DNA from: CBDCKN01 sp965219035
GTDB taxonomy: Bacteria > Gemmatimonadota > Gemmatimonadetes > Longimicrobiales > Gaopeijiaceae
Reading direction: 5' to 3'
DNA length: 64,000 bases
Assembly (NCBI GenBank): GCA_965219035.1
Contig: CBDCMR010000002.1
Coordinates: 124,001 to 188,000, forward strand
In this document: positions 36,311 to 44,721 of the stretch, one piece after another
Position numbering within the stretch: position 1 is the stretch's first letter
Layout of the letters: each line of letters starts with the position of its first letter
Notes under the pieces: model-generated
The model's database searches: none
The model's input: only the letters and a program-made list of their open reading frames with translations
Told to the model about the DNA's origin: nothing
Program-made: the position numbers and the translations under genes

Positions 36311-37276
36311 CTACGCCCCGGGGGCCAGCTCGAACAGCTGGGTCACCGATTTGTTCTTGTGAACGCACTCGATGGCCTTCGCGAAAAGGCTGGCCACCGA
36401 AAGTATCTTCAGGCCTTCGAAACGACGCTCCTCCGGAATGTGGATCGTGTTGGTCACCACGAACTCTTCGAGGGGGGTTGCGGCCAACTTCTCCACCGCG
36501 TTTCCCGAGAGGAGGGCGTGCGTGGCGCCTGCGTATACACTCTTCGCTCCCCGGTCGCGAAGCGCCTGCACGGCGTTAGCCAGTGTCCCACCCGTGTCGA
36601 CCATGTCGTCCACGAGAAGGCATGTCCTGCCGTCGACCTCACCGACCACATTCAGAACCTTGGCTTCGTTCGCCGCGGATCGCCTCTTGTCGATGATGGC
36701 GAACGTCGCGTCGAGCCGCTTCGCGAATCCTCTGGCCATCTTCGCCGAACCCACATCGGGCGCTACCACCACCAGATCCGGCAGCTTCTTCCCCCGGAAG
36801 TAGTGGGTCAGGACCGGCGCAGCGTACAGATGGTCCACCGGAATGTCAAAGAATCCCTGGATCTGATGCTGATGGAAGTCCATCCCGATGAGTCGGTCCG
36901 CACCGGCCGCCACCATGAGATTCGCCGCCAGTTTCGCCCCGATGGCCACACGAGGCTGGTCCTTACGGTCCTGCCGGCCGTATCCGAAGTACGGCACGAC
37001 TGCCGTGACCTGAGCCGCCGACGCGCGTTTCGCGGCATCGATCAACAAGAGCAGCTCCATGATACTGTCGGCCGGAGCCACGGTCGGCTGAATGATGAAG
37101 ACGTCGCGCCCACGGGCATTCTGATCGATACGAACGAAGATCTCCCCGTCGGCGAAATCACGGATCGTGGCCGACTCGGGGTCCTCCTCGAGAATCTGTC
37201 CGATCTCCACTCCGAGCGGGCGGTTGGCCCGTCCTGAAAGCAGGAGGATCGGTCCTCTGCGAAACGTGTCGTCCAT
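36311..37276 (-). CDS. prs: Ribose-phosphate pyrophosphokinase
   Basis: Prs makes PRPP from ribose 5-phosphate and ATP for nucleotides, His and Trp. The 321-residue protein from ATG 37276 shows the family blocks FADGEIFVRIDQNARGRDVF, VVPYFGYGRQDRKDQPR and MDFHQHQIQGFFDIPVDHLY. The PRPP-binding loop is LLVDDMVDTGGTLANA. It is the first gene of the prs-rplY-pth group. The 107 bp upstream holds no gene. Confidence 0.95.
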   Translation of the reverse strand: MDDTFRRGPILLLSGRANRPLGVEIGQILEEDPESATIRDFADGEIFVRIDQNARGRDVFIIQPTVAPADSIMELLLLIDAAKRASAAQVTAVVPYFGYGRQDRKDQPRVAIGAKLAANLMVAAGADRLIGMDFHQHQIQGFFDIPVDHLYAAPVLTHYFRGKKLPDLVVVAPDVGSAKMARGFAKRLDATFAIIDKRRSAANEAKVLNVVGEVDGRTCLLVDDMVDTGGTLANAVQALRDRGAKSVYAGATHALLSGNAVEKLAATPLEEFVVTNTIHIPEERRFEGLKILSVASLFAKAIECVHKNKSVTQLFELAPGA

Positions 37277-37383
37277 TGACCTCAGACCGAGTGTGGCGCC
37301 AGACGGCAACAGCCTGAAAAGCTAGATCTTAGGAGGGGGGGCGTCAACGCCAAACCCCTTGTGGCTGGCTGACATTCGGGCCT

Positions 37384-39261
37384 TCAAGGAGAGACCTCGA
37401 CGGCCCTGGTTCGAACCAGCGGTTCGCGGCCTCGAATGGACACCTGGAGTCGCAAGAGATAGTCCCCGGGCTCCAGGTCGGGCATGTCCACCTTCACAGA
37501 GCGAAACCAGGGTCCCGTCTCGACGGGACCGGGCTCTCTCCAACCGATCTGGAGAGGCTCGTCACGTCCTCCGCCGAAGCCTAGCCAGCGCCCCACCTTG
37601 CCGAAGAACCCCTCCCCTTCCTTGTAGAGGCTCAACTCGAAGTCCACGTTCTCCTGCCGCCAGCCCAACCCGAAGATCTCCCAACAGACCGCTATCTCTT
37701 GCCCCGAGGACAGCTCGAGTGACGGTCGCATGAGCGGCAGGGCCAGGTCGAGCTGCTGCGGCAGTGAATCGGCCGGGTAGAGAATGATCAGGTCGGAGAG
37801 GGTGGCCAGATCCTCGGGGATCGTATCCGTCACGATCCCGTGCCGCAGGCGTCCACCCCGACCTGTCGTTGGCGCCCAGGCCTCGACGCTCACAAGGTAC
37901 CGACCCGCCGGCACGGAGAGTGCGAGCACACCCTCGCTGTCGCCTCGATGCCGCGCTTCCCTGAATCGCCTCTCTGAATCGATCAGGAAGAGGCCTACCT
38001 GGTCGGGCTCGTCCAAGAGCCTCGGCTGCGCCCACGCAAACGGGCCATCCGGCTCGTCGGAGGGGACCTCGCTGTGAAACGGCTGCGCAGCCGAAGAGTC
38101 TGATGGCTCGGGCATCCTCGTGGCGGCTGCCACCAGGATGGAGTCCCCTCGGTGAAAAACGGCTACTTGCCCGACTCCCGGCTCGAGATCGGGAGAGTAC
38201 GCCGCAACATGGGCGCTCCGGGGGTGCTCGGCCGGAATCCACGCACCGGGCTCGGTCTGCGACGGCCGCCCCAGCATGAACCCGGGTGGCACGAACTCCC
38301 GCGAATCCGGGTGGGGGTGTCCGATGGTGCCACGGTCGGGACGGACGAAACCCGCGTGCGGTCGACGTCTCTCCCAACCCTTGTCCCATCCATAGCGAAC
38401 CGTCAGCTCCTCGAGATCGCTTCCCCAGGGAAGTCCATGCGGGTTGCGGGCGCGATCGCTCATCCGGGAGAAGGTCCACCGGGCATAGTGCTCCGTCTCT
38501 CGATCGTTTCCCGACATCAGGTACAGCGGGTCGGCAAGTTGCCAGAACGTGACCCTCAGCGCCTCCCACTCCTCGTCGGAGGCGTCGTTCATCAGGTCCT
38601 GGGCCTTCCCGTCCAGGAGAATCTCGGGATCGCGCCACTTGCGTGCCTCCTCCGGATCCATGTCGGCCAGTCCGTGCCGGAAGGCCGCCAAGGACCGCCC
38701 GTAATCCCCCGAACCGTGAAGAGCGAACCCCGCGAGTACGTCGCACCACCAGCTCGGCTCGACGCGGCACGCTCCGGCCAAATGCGCAGCCTCGCTCCAT
38801 CGGCCCGCCTCAGCCAGGTAGAAGACCCGCTGCCCGAGTATCCACCTGTCTCCGGGAATCTGCGCGGAAAGCGCGGAGAGCTCGGTCAGCAGTCCTTCCC
38901 GCAAGTCCACCAGCTCCGGTGGATCCGGGACGGGATTCCAGCCGTCGTCCCCGGAGTGCCACATGCAGAACCGCCCTATTCGGTTCTCGCAGCGGGAGCC
39001 GCTCTCGGCAAAAGCCCACGGCAGGAGGCGATAGCGTCGGCGCTCGAAGCGAGCCTGAGCGTCTCGGGCCTTTTCGAGCACGTCGGAGGAGTCAGGGCCC
39101 ATGGGCCGGGGAGGCTCCTGTAGAACCCCCGGCGTCAAATTCCGCGCGGCGGTGGCGAGAGCTCTGCTCTCCCCGGGTCCGAAACCCAATCCCACGGCCA
39201 CGAAGAGTGCGGGCCCGATCAGGATCCGGGTCATGATCCGTGTCCGTGTATCATGTCGCAT
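37384..39261 (-). CDS. Secreted protein of unknown function, weakly GWxTD-like
   Basis: A 625-residue exported protein. The N-terminus (ATG 39261) is basic and then hydrophobic (RILIGPALFVAVGLGFGPG), a signal peptide. Around residues 230-310 it reads FWQLADPLYLMSGNDRETEH and LTVRYGWDKGWERR, which recalls the GWxTD domain found in Gemmatimonadota and Acidobacteriota secreted proteins, but the match is weak. A tetratricopeptide-like region may precede it. The C-terminal half is beta-rich (DLEPGDYLLRLQVSIRGREP). Its ATG overlaps the stop of a truncated upstream gene (TAATG), so it belonged to an operon that an IS256 element has cut. Confidence 0.65.
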   Translation of the reverse strand: MRHDTRTRIMTRILIGPALFVAVGLGFGPGESRALATAARNLTPGVLQEPPRPMGPDSSDVLEKARDAQARFERRRYRLLPWAFAESGSRCENRIGRFCMWHSGDDGWNPVPDPPELVDLREGLLTELSALSAQIPGDRWILGQRVFYLAEAGRWSEAAHLAGACRVEPSWWCDVLAGFALHGSGDYGRSLAAFRHGLADMDPEEARKWRDPEILLDGKAQDLMNDASDEEWEALRVTFWQLADPLYLMSGNDRETEHYARWTFSRMSDRARNPHGLPWGSDLEELTVRYGWDKGWERRRPHAGFVRPDRGTIGHPHPDSREFVPPGFMLGRPSQTEPGAWIPAEHPRSAHVAAYSPDLEPGVGQVAVFHRGDSILVAAATRMPEPSDSSAAQPFHSEVPSDEPDGPFAWAQPRLLDEPDQVGLFLIDSERRFREARHRGDSEGVLALSVPAGRYLVSVEAWAPTTGRGGRLRHGIVTDTIPEDLATLSDLIILYPADSLPQQLDLALPLMRPSLELSSGQEIAVCWEIFGLGWRQENVDFELSLYKEGEGFFGKVGRWLGFGGGRDEPLQIGWREPGPVETGPWFRSVKVDMPDLEPGDYLLRLQVSIRGREPLVRTRAVEVSP

Positions 39262-39359
39262 TACGGCAACGCCACCTCGAATAGCGGGAGCGGCCTGGAG
39301 CGGCCCGACCTGTCCGCAACGGAGAACTCGACCTCCACGAAACGGCCTAACGTGGGCGG
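39261..39359 (-). pseudogene. C-terminal remnant of a gene cut by the IS256 element
   Basis: A - strand frame of 32 residues (ending FVEVEFSVADRSGRSRPLPL then FEVALP) ends in TAA at 39261-39263. That TAA overlaps the ATG of the next gene as TAATG, which is a hallmark of a real coupled gene pair. The frame runs into the left end of the IS. The 5' part beyond the IS is not recognisable: at most about 130 bp separate the IS from tRNA-Gln. Most of the gene therefore appears to be lost. Confidence 0.5.
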
Positions 39360-39361
39360 AG

Positions 39362-40818
39362 ATGGTGTCCCGCTGACAGTTGAAGGTGGTGGCTCCGGAG
39401 AGTCTCCTTGTTAGCCTGCCTTTCTCATTTGGGCAACCGGTTCATGGTCGTCGAGGTGGGCCCTGAGCATCCAGAGCTGGTCGTAGCCGATGATCCTCCG
39501 GTAGCTCTTCTCGGTCTCCACGAACGAGGCCGCAGCCCAGCGCAAGGCCATCGCTCCGTTCTTCCAGTTGGTCACCCTGCGGGTCTTCTGTCTTACGCCC
39601 GAGTGGGTGCTGTCGATCAGGTTGGTCGAGCCCAGGCACTTCCTCAGCCGCGGCGGGAGGCCGAGCCGGTTGATCGTGAACATCTCGCTGAGGCCTTCGC
39701 GTAGGCTGGCCGAGGCCGAGGGGTGGTCGCGCTCGAGCCATCGGGCGAGCTGCTCGAGCTTCTGCTCGCCCTGCTTCGCGTCCAGCTTCATCGCTGCCCG
39801 GAACGCCGCCTTCATCTGAGCGTGCTGATCCTTCGGCAGATGACCCAGCACGTTGCGGAGCTTGTGGTTGCGGCAGCGCTGGATGGGGTGACGTTGGCCG
39901 AACACCTTCTCGATCGCCTTCCTGAGCGCTTTCGAGCCATCGATCACGAACAGCCGCCGCCTGCCCGGGTCCAGGCCGCGCTCGACCAGATCCTCTAGGA
40001 GCGCGCTGCTCACCTCGGCGTTCTCACTCGCTCCTTCCCTCACGCCCAGCACGTGCTTCTTTCCGTCTGAGTCCACGCCTACCGCAGCAAGCACGTGGTG
40101 CGAGCCCATCCGGATCCCGTCCAGGTAGATCACCAGGAGGTCCCACGCATCCAGCCGGCGCTCCATCAGCTCCTTCAGCACGCGCTCTGAGGCCTCGACC
40201 GTCTCACGGCTCACCGCCGACTTGCTCACCCCGACCGTGTCGGCCATCTCACCGATCACACGGCCGTACTTCCGCGTGCTCACCCCCGCCATCAGGACCT
40301 CGAGCATCCGATCCGCCACGGCGCCCGGTCTCCGCATCGCTGCGTACGCCGGCACCTCGACCTCGCCACCCTCCCCGGCGCCCCGGCGCCTGAGCCGTGG
40401 CCGCTCCACACGCACCTTCCGGTCCGACAGGTAAACCACACCACCCTGCCGGCCATACCACACCGTGTCGTCTTCCGCTCGTGACCGACCTGCCTGCTTC
40501 ACGCCTGCCACACCCTCGGCGCTCATCTCCAGCACCGCTTCGATCGTCGCTCGTCCCATCACCTGGATGACTTCGTCGATCACGACCTCCGTCTGCTCCA
40601 CGAGCTCAAGCATCGGAAGCAGAAACTGCCCCTCCCGCTTCAGGAACTCCCTGATCGCGCGCTTGTCCGCCCGATCCCTTACCTCGTACGTTCTCTTCAT
40701 CGTGGTGGCTCCGTGTTGGGGTTTTTGCCTACCCGAGCCTATCGGCCCGGGACCCCCGGAACCACCACTTTTCTTTCTCCCCTATCAGGAACCTTCAACT
40801 ACGGTTGGGACAGCTTCT
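39362..40818. mobile_element. IS256-family insertion sequence
   Basis: The element carries one transposase gene on the - strand. Imperfect inverted repeats are visible: GGTGTCCC, 6 divergent bases, then AGTTGAAGGT at 39364-39387 matches the reverse complement of 40791-40814. A candidate 8-bp target duplication GGGCGGAG flanks it (39354-39361 and 40819-40826). The right end also holds a GTGGTTCCGG block, offset by about 20 bp relative to the left. The boundaries are therefore good to a few bases. Confidence 0.7.
39411..40700 (-). CDS. IS256-family transposase
   Basis: This DDE transposase has 429 residues. The first Asp is in LLVIYLDGIRMGSHHVLAAV and the second in RRLFVIDGSKALRKAIEKVF. The C2H-type segment QRCRNHKLRNVLGHLPKDQ is typical of one IS256 subgroup. 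The C-terminal part contains STNLIDSTHSGVRQKTRRV and WAAASFVETEKSYRRIIGY; the usual IERLN motif with the third acidic residue reads LIDSTHS here, so the third catalytic residue may be the Asp there or the later Glu. The frame is intact, so the copy may be active. Confidence 0.92.
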   Translation of the reverse strand: MKRTYEVRDRADKRAIREFLKREGQFLLPMLELVEQTEVVIDEVIQVMGRATIEAVLEMSAEGVAGVKQAGRSRAEDDTVWYGRQGGVVYLSDRKVRVERPRLRRRGAGEGGEVEVPAYAAMRRPGAVADRMLEVLMAGVSTRKYGRVIGEMADTVGVSKSAVSRETVEASERVLKELMERRLDAWDLLVIYLDGIRMGSHHVLAAVGVDSDGKKHVLGVREGASENAEVSSALLEDLVERGLDPGRRRLFVIDGSKALRKAIEKVFGQRHPIQRCRNHKLRNVLGHLPKDQHAQMKAAFRAAMKLDAKQGEQKLEQLARWLERDHPSASASLREGLSEMFTINRLGLPPRLRKCLGSTNLIDSTHSGVRQKTRRVTNWKNGAMALRWAAASFVETEKSYRRIIGYDQLWMLRAHLDDHEPVAQMRKAG

Positions 40819-40950
40819 GGGCGGAGCGCCACACTTCCGGAGACGGGTCGACCTCCTAGGGCACGACATCGGAGGAAAGGTTGCCCCGGCCCCCTGGATG
40901 GGCAAGAACAACCCCCGGGAAAGCCGAACGATCACGGGGGTTCTGGAGAG

Positions 40951-41021
40951 TTGGCCCGGATGGATTCGAACCATCACCGCCGGTGCCAAAGACCGGTGTC
41001 CTGCCATTAGACTACGGGCCA
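40951..41021 (-). tRNA. tRNA-Gln (anticodon UUG)
   Basis: This 71-nt cloverleaf is on the - strand. The acceptor stem is TGGCCCG paired with CGGGCCA. The D arm is GTCT/GGAC. The anticodon stem CCGGT/ACCGG encloses loop CTTTGGC, giving anticodon TTG. The T arm is GATGG-TTCGAAT-CCATC. The discriminator is A, and CCA is not encoded. It lies about 107 bp downstream of ispE, as in many bacteria (ispE-tRNA-Gln-prs). The DNA just beyond its 3' end carries the IS element and the accessory gene. Confidence 0.95.
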
Positions 41022-41128
41022 TGAAGGAAAGCGCAGCTGTCCCCTGCCGGACGGACCCTCGGGCACGAAGCAGGTGACACAATCCTACCCGAGGGCCGTC
41101 CTCGGTTCAACCCGTGACGCCCGGGGAT

Positions 41129-42016
41129 CTACGACGCGAAGGTGGGACTCGGCTGGGTCGCCAGCGTGTGTGTGACCACGAATCGGACGTCGCTCCAGGC
41201 GGCCGACAGCGACTCCCGCGCCGACTCCGCAGACGCCTGCTCGTCGAACAGTGCAAAGAGCGCCCCACCGCTTCCCGCAAGCCGGGCCGTGAGTGCGCCC
41301 TGACAGTCCATCGCTTCCCTCAGCGCGCCCAGCCGTGGATGGTGAGCGAAGACCGAGGCCTCGAAATCGTTCACGGAAACCTCGGCGAAACGCTCGGAGT
41401 GCTCGAACGCGGCCGGGTCGTGAACGGACGGCGTGACCCCAGCCCGGGCGCCGAGTTCCCCATAGGCATCGGCCGTGGACACCTTCACGGATGATAGAGC
41501 CAACAGTACCGTGACGTCGTCGTGCCCGGGGATACTCAGGAGCCGCTCCCCGCGCCCCCGGGCTAGCGCTCTCCCGGCTCCGGACACGAAGAAAGGAACG
41601 TCGGCGCCGAGGTCGACACCCAGAAGGACCAGGTCCGGCTGAGGCACCGGGCTGCCGAGGAGTACATTCAGCGCCCGCAGCGTCGCCCCCGCATCCGACG
41701 ATCCACCCCCCAACCCGGCGCCCGCCGGGATGTTCTTCGTCAGGCGAATCCGAACACCCACATCTGCCGAGGCGGCCTCGAGGAATCTCCGCGCCGCCCG
41801 GTAGGCCAGGTTCTGCTCCTCCGGTCCAACGTCGGGCCCGCGCACCTCTACCGACACACCGTCGCCCGTACGCTCGAGGCGTAGCTCGTCGCAGAAGTCG
41901 ACGGCGGCGAAGAGCGTCTCGATCTGATGATATCCGGAAGTCTCCTGAGCGAGGACCCGAAGGAAGAGGTTGATCTTGGCCGGGGCACGCACGTGCACAG
42001 CGTCGCGATCAGGCAT
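41129..42016 (-). CDS. ispE: 4-diphosphocytidyl-2-C-methyl-D-erythritol kinase
   Basis: IspE is the GHMP kinase of the non-mevalonate isoprenoid pathway. From ATG 42016 the protein has 295 residues and begins MPDRDAVHVRAPAKINLFLR, with the catalytic Lys in APAKINL. The ATP loop is PAGAGLGGGSSDAGATL (about 97-113) and the C-terminal motif is ARLAGSGGALFALF. The start overlaps the end of the upstream UPF0104 gene by 8 bp. The longer frame back to 42256 is a shadow of that gene. Confidence 0.94.
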   Translation of the reverse strand: MPDRDAVHVRAPAKINLFLRVLAQETSGYHQIETLFAAVDFCDELRLERTGDGVSVEVRGPDVGPEEQNLAYRAARRFLEAASADVGVRIRLTKNIPAGAGLGGGSSDAGATLRALNVLLGSPVPQPDLVLLGVDLGADVPFFVSGAGRALARGRGERLLSIPGHDDVTVLLALSSVKVSTADAYGELGARAGVTPSVHDPAAFEHSERFAEVSVNDFEASVFAHHPRLGALREAMDCQGALTARLAGSGGALFALFDEQASAESARESLSAAWSDVRFVVTHTLATQPSPTFAS

Positions 42017-43115
42017 GGTCGGTGGGCCGGTCTCCACCATCCAGGCGCCCGCTCTCATGGACAACATCCGCTTCCCCAGTGGGGAGCACCTCGGCTTCCA
42101 TTGCGTGCTGAAGGGCCGCACTTCCGCGTACATCCGCCACGGAAAAGCCCATGCGCCACGCATAGTAGAAGCCGATGATCGTGACCGGGAAGAAGCCGCC
42201 CAGATGATATCCGAAGGCGAAGGCCAGCGTGGCGGGCGCTGCCACGCCGTAGACACCGCTCAACGCCAGGTCGGCGCCGAGCTGGAAGGTGCCGAAGAAG
42301 CCGGGAGCCGCTGGGATGGCCACCGCGAAGCCCACCACGGCCGTGGTAAAGACGGCTGCGTCGAACCCGAGGTTGATCCCGAACGCTTTCATGCCGAGCC
42401 AAAAGGACCAGCCGTGCCAGAGCCAGAATCCGAAGCTCCACACAATGGCCTCGGTGAGCAGCCTCGGATGCCGTAGCACCTTGAGAGCATGAAGGAAGGA
42501 CTCCAAGGCCCTCACCAGCCTCTGGCCCAAGGGACCGGGCAGCCGGCCGCACAACCTTTCGGCCAATCGAATGAGAGGCTCTGGAAAGATCAGGAGTGCG
42601 ATGAGTCCCAGCAGGAAAACCGCCAGCATCACGAAGGTGGTCTTGAGAACCGCTCCGACGGCTCCGGCCAGGAGATCTTCCGCGCCGGGAAAAGACGGAA
42701 GAGACATCGCCACGAGGAACAGGGTCACCAGGACGATGGAGTCCAGGAAGCGCTCCACAACCAGGCTCCCGAAGGCTCCCGAGACCGTTACCGGCTCGGC
42801 CCGGCTCAGTGCGAAGGGCCTGGCCAGCTCCCCGAGCCTCGCCGGAAAGACGTTGTTGACGGCGAAGCCGATACAGATGGCGGCGAATCGGGACCGGAGC
42901 CTCGTGTCGGGGCTCACCGGTTGGAGAAGCACGTTCCAGCGGAGCGCGCGGATGAAGTAACCGGCCGTTCCCACCAGAATCGAGGCCAGGAAGTACCACG
43001 GATTGGCCCAGGAGATCTGTTCCACGATCTGCCCGGGATCCTCCCCACGCAGCACCCACCAGATTAAGAACGCGCTGACGCCGATTCCGACGACGGCCTT
43101 CCAGCTCAGCCTCAA
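42009..43115 (-). CDS. UPF0104/lysylphosphatidylglycerol synthase-TM family protein
   Basis: A 368-residue integral membrane protein with about eight helices. It has the UPF0104/AglD-like pattern: YFIRALRWNVLLQPV, then IGFAVNNVFPARLGELARPF and, near the end, PAAPGFFGTFQLGADLALSG. Members act as flippases or transporters for lipid-linked compounds. This one lacks the soluble transferase domain of MprF. The TTG start overlaps the pdxJ TGA (TTGA). Confidence 0.82.
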   Translation of the reverse strand: MRLSWKAVVGIGVSAFLIWWVLRGEDPGQIVEQISWANPWYFLASILVGTAGYFIRALRWNVLLQPVSPDTRLRSRFAAICIGFAVNNVFPARLGELARPFALSRAEPVTVSGAFGSLVVERFLDSIVLVTLFLVAMSLPSFPGAEDLLAGAVGAVLKTTFVMLAVFLLGLIALLIFPEPLIRLAERLCGRLPGPLGQRLVRALESFLHALKVLRHPRLLTEAIVWSFGFWLWHGWSFWLGMKAFGINLGFDAAVFTTAVVGFAVAIPAAPGFFGTFQLGADLALSGVYGVAAPATLAFAFGYHLGGFFPVTIIGFYYAWRMGFSVADVRGSAALQHAMEAEVLPTGEADVVHESGRLDGGDRPTDHA

Positions 43116-43855
43116 GTGCCGGTCACTCCACCCCTGGCGGCCCGGATGAGCTCACCCATCTCGCGGACGGCCCGTTCCATACCGACGAGAACCGCTCGGG
43201 AGACGATGGAGTGTCCGATGTTCAGCTCCTCAATGGGTTCGATGGCGGCCACGCGCGTCACGTTCTCGTACGTGAGGCCGTGTCCTGCGTGAACCGCCAG
43301 GCCGATGCTCTCGGCGAGCCCGGCAGCATCTGCCAGGCGGGTGAGTTGAGCGTCGCCTTCTGCCTCCGACCACATGTTGGCGTACTCGCCGGTGTGTAGC
43401 TCGATGGCATCGACACCGAGGTCGGCGCAGCTGCGGACGAGCTCCTCGTCGGGATCAATGAACAGAGAAGTGCGGATCCCGGCATCGGCAAGCCGCGCCA
43501 GAGCCGCACTGGTAGAGGCACGCACCCCGTCGTCCTGGAGCGCCAACCCCCCCTCCGTCGTCACCTCCTCACGCTTCTCGGGGACGAGCGTAGCCTGCAT
43601 GGGCCGGAGCTCGCACGCGATGTCGAGGACATCGGTGGCGGCAGCGAGCTCGAGATTGACCCCTGCGCGCACGGTCTCCATGAGAAGCCGGACATCCCTC
43701 TCGTTAACGTGGCGCCGATCCTCACGCAGGTGCACCGTGATTCCATGGGCACCCGCCAGCTCGACCAACACGGCGGCACGAACCGGATCGGGTTCGTCAG
43801 TGCGACGGGCCTCTCGCACGGTCGCCACATGATCGATGTTGACGTAGAACCTCAT
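43112..43855 (-). CDS. pdxJ: Pyridoxine 5'-phosphate synthase
   Basis: PdxJ closes the pyridine ring in DXP-dependent vitamin B6 synthesis. The 247-residue TIM barrel begins MRFYVNIDHVATVREARRTD. It shows the family blocks GITVHLREDRRHVNERDV, NLELAA, LVPEKREEVTTEGGL and VHAGHGLTYENV. It overlaps both neighbours by 4 bp, so it is in the middle of a coupled operon. Confidence 0.95.
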   Translation of the reverse strand: MRFYVNIDHVATVREARRTDEPDPVRAAVLVELAGAHGITVHLREDRRHVNERDVRLLMETVRAGVNLELAAATDVLDIACELRPMQATLVPEKREEVTTEGGLALQDDGVRASTSAALARLADAGIRTSLFIDPDEELVRSCADLGVDAIELHTGEYANMWSEAEGDAQLTRLADAAGLAESIGLAVHAGHGLTYENVTRVAAIEPIEELNIGHSIVSRAVLVGMERAVREMGELIRAARGGVTGT

Positions 43856-44721
43856 TGCTCGACCTCGAATAGCGTCCTGACCGATTGCATGGCTTCCTCA
43901 TCGAGGTCCTGCGACGCCAGAAGCTCGAGCAGCTCGCGGCCGAGGACCTTGTATACCTCCCTCGATCGCGGGTCGAGGCTCCTCAGGTGAAGGCTCAACG
44001 TTTCCACTTCCCCTCGGGTCACGGGTCCGACCAGGGCCCGCTCCAGGCCCATCTCCTCGATGTTGTCGATCGTTCCGCGCGCCAACCCCAGCAGCGCGCC
44101 GATGGCCTCTTCCCCCGAGACACCGGCCGACCCGAGAAGGCGAAATCCCGACGCGAGCACAGCAGCAAGATAATTCGATCCCAGCACGGCTGCCGCGTGT
44201 ACCGTCGGACGGTGTCGGGTGGATACCGAAAGCGATCTACAGCGCAAAGCACGCAGCAACCGTTGGGCCACCTGCCGGGCCTGGGGCTCTCCTGCAATCG
44301 ACACCGACGATCCCGGAAGTCGATCGGCTCCGGTCACCGTGTGGGCCACGGTCTGAAGCGGATAGAAGGAGCCCACCTGGTACCCCACGGCATGGAGAGG
44401 GCTCAGGGCCTCGGTGCTCAGGGCGCCGGACATGTGGAATGCCGCGCAGTGCTCGGGCGCCTCTCCCTGTCCGGCCAGAGCCCGAGCCAGCTCCGGAACG
44501 ACGTCGTCGGGAACGGCGAGGAAGACCCCGGTCGTCCCCGTAGAGGGCCGCTCCAATCCATACACATAGCGGGCTACGCCCTGGTTGAAGAGCGGATGCG
44601 ACGGCGGCTCCTGACGTCGTCCTTGGTACTCGAGGCTTTCCACGCCATCGGCCTGCCAGAGGGCGTGGCCGAGCGCGAGTCCGAGTCTTCCCGGGCCCAC
44701 GATCACGAGACGGTCACTCAT
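43852..44721 (-). CDS. Rossmann-fold/DUF2520 dehydrogenase-like protein
   Basis: A 289-residue protein of the DUF2520 group, related to pyrroline-5-carboxylate and 6-phosphogluconate dehydrogenases. The N-terminal NAD(P) motif is VIVGPGRLGLALGHAL. Other features are FLAVPDDVVPELA, HMSGALSTEALSPL and a helical C-terminal domain beginning near HAAAVLGSNYLAAV. The substrate is unknown. It overlaps hflX and pdxJ by 4 bp each. Confidence 0.85.
   Translation of the reverse strand: MSDRLVIVGPGRLGLALGHALWQADGVESLEYQGRRQEPPSHPLFNQGVARYVYGLERPSTGTTGVFLAVPDDVVPELARALAGQGEAPEHCAAFHMSGALSTEALSPLHAVGYQVGSFYPLQTVAHTVTGADRLPGSSVSIAGEPQARQVAQRLLRALRCRSLSVSTRHRPTVHAAAVLGSNYLAAVLASGFRLLGSAGVSGEEAIGALLGLARGTIDNIEEMGLERALVGPVTRGEVETLSLHLRSLDPRSREVYKVLGRELLELLASQDLDEEAMQSVRTLFEVEQ

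Noticed and set aside
37406..37419. CTGGTTCGAACCAG, resembling a tRNA T arm
   Set aside because: It is a palindrome inside the secreted-protein gene. No acceptor, D or anticodon arms can be formed around it.
40795..41082. A 95-codon - strand frame crossing tRNA-Gln
   Set aside because: It runs through the tRNA and the IS right end and has no family features.
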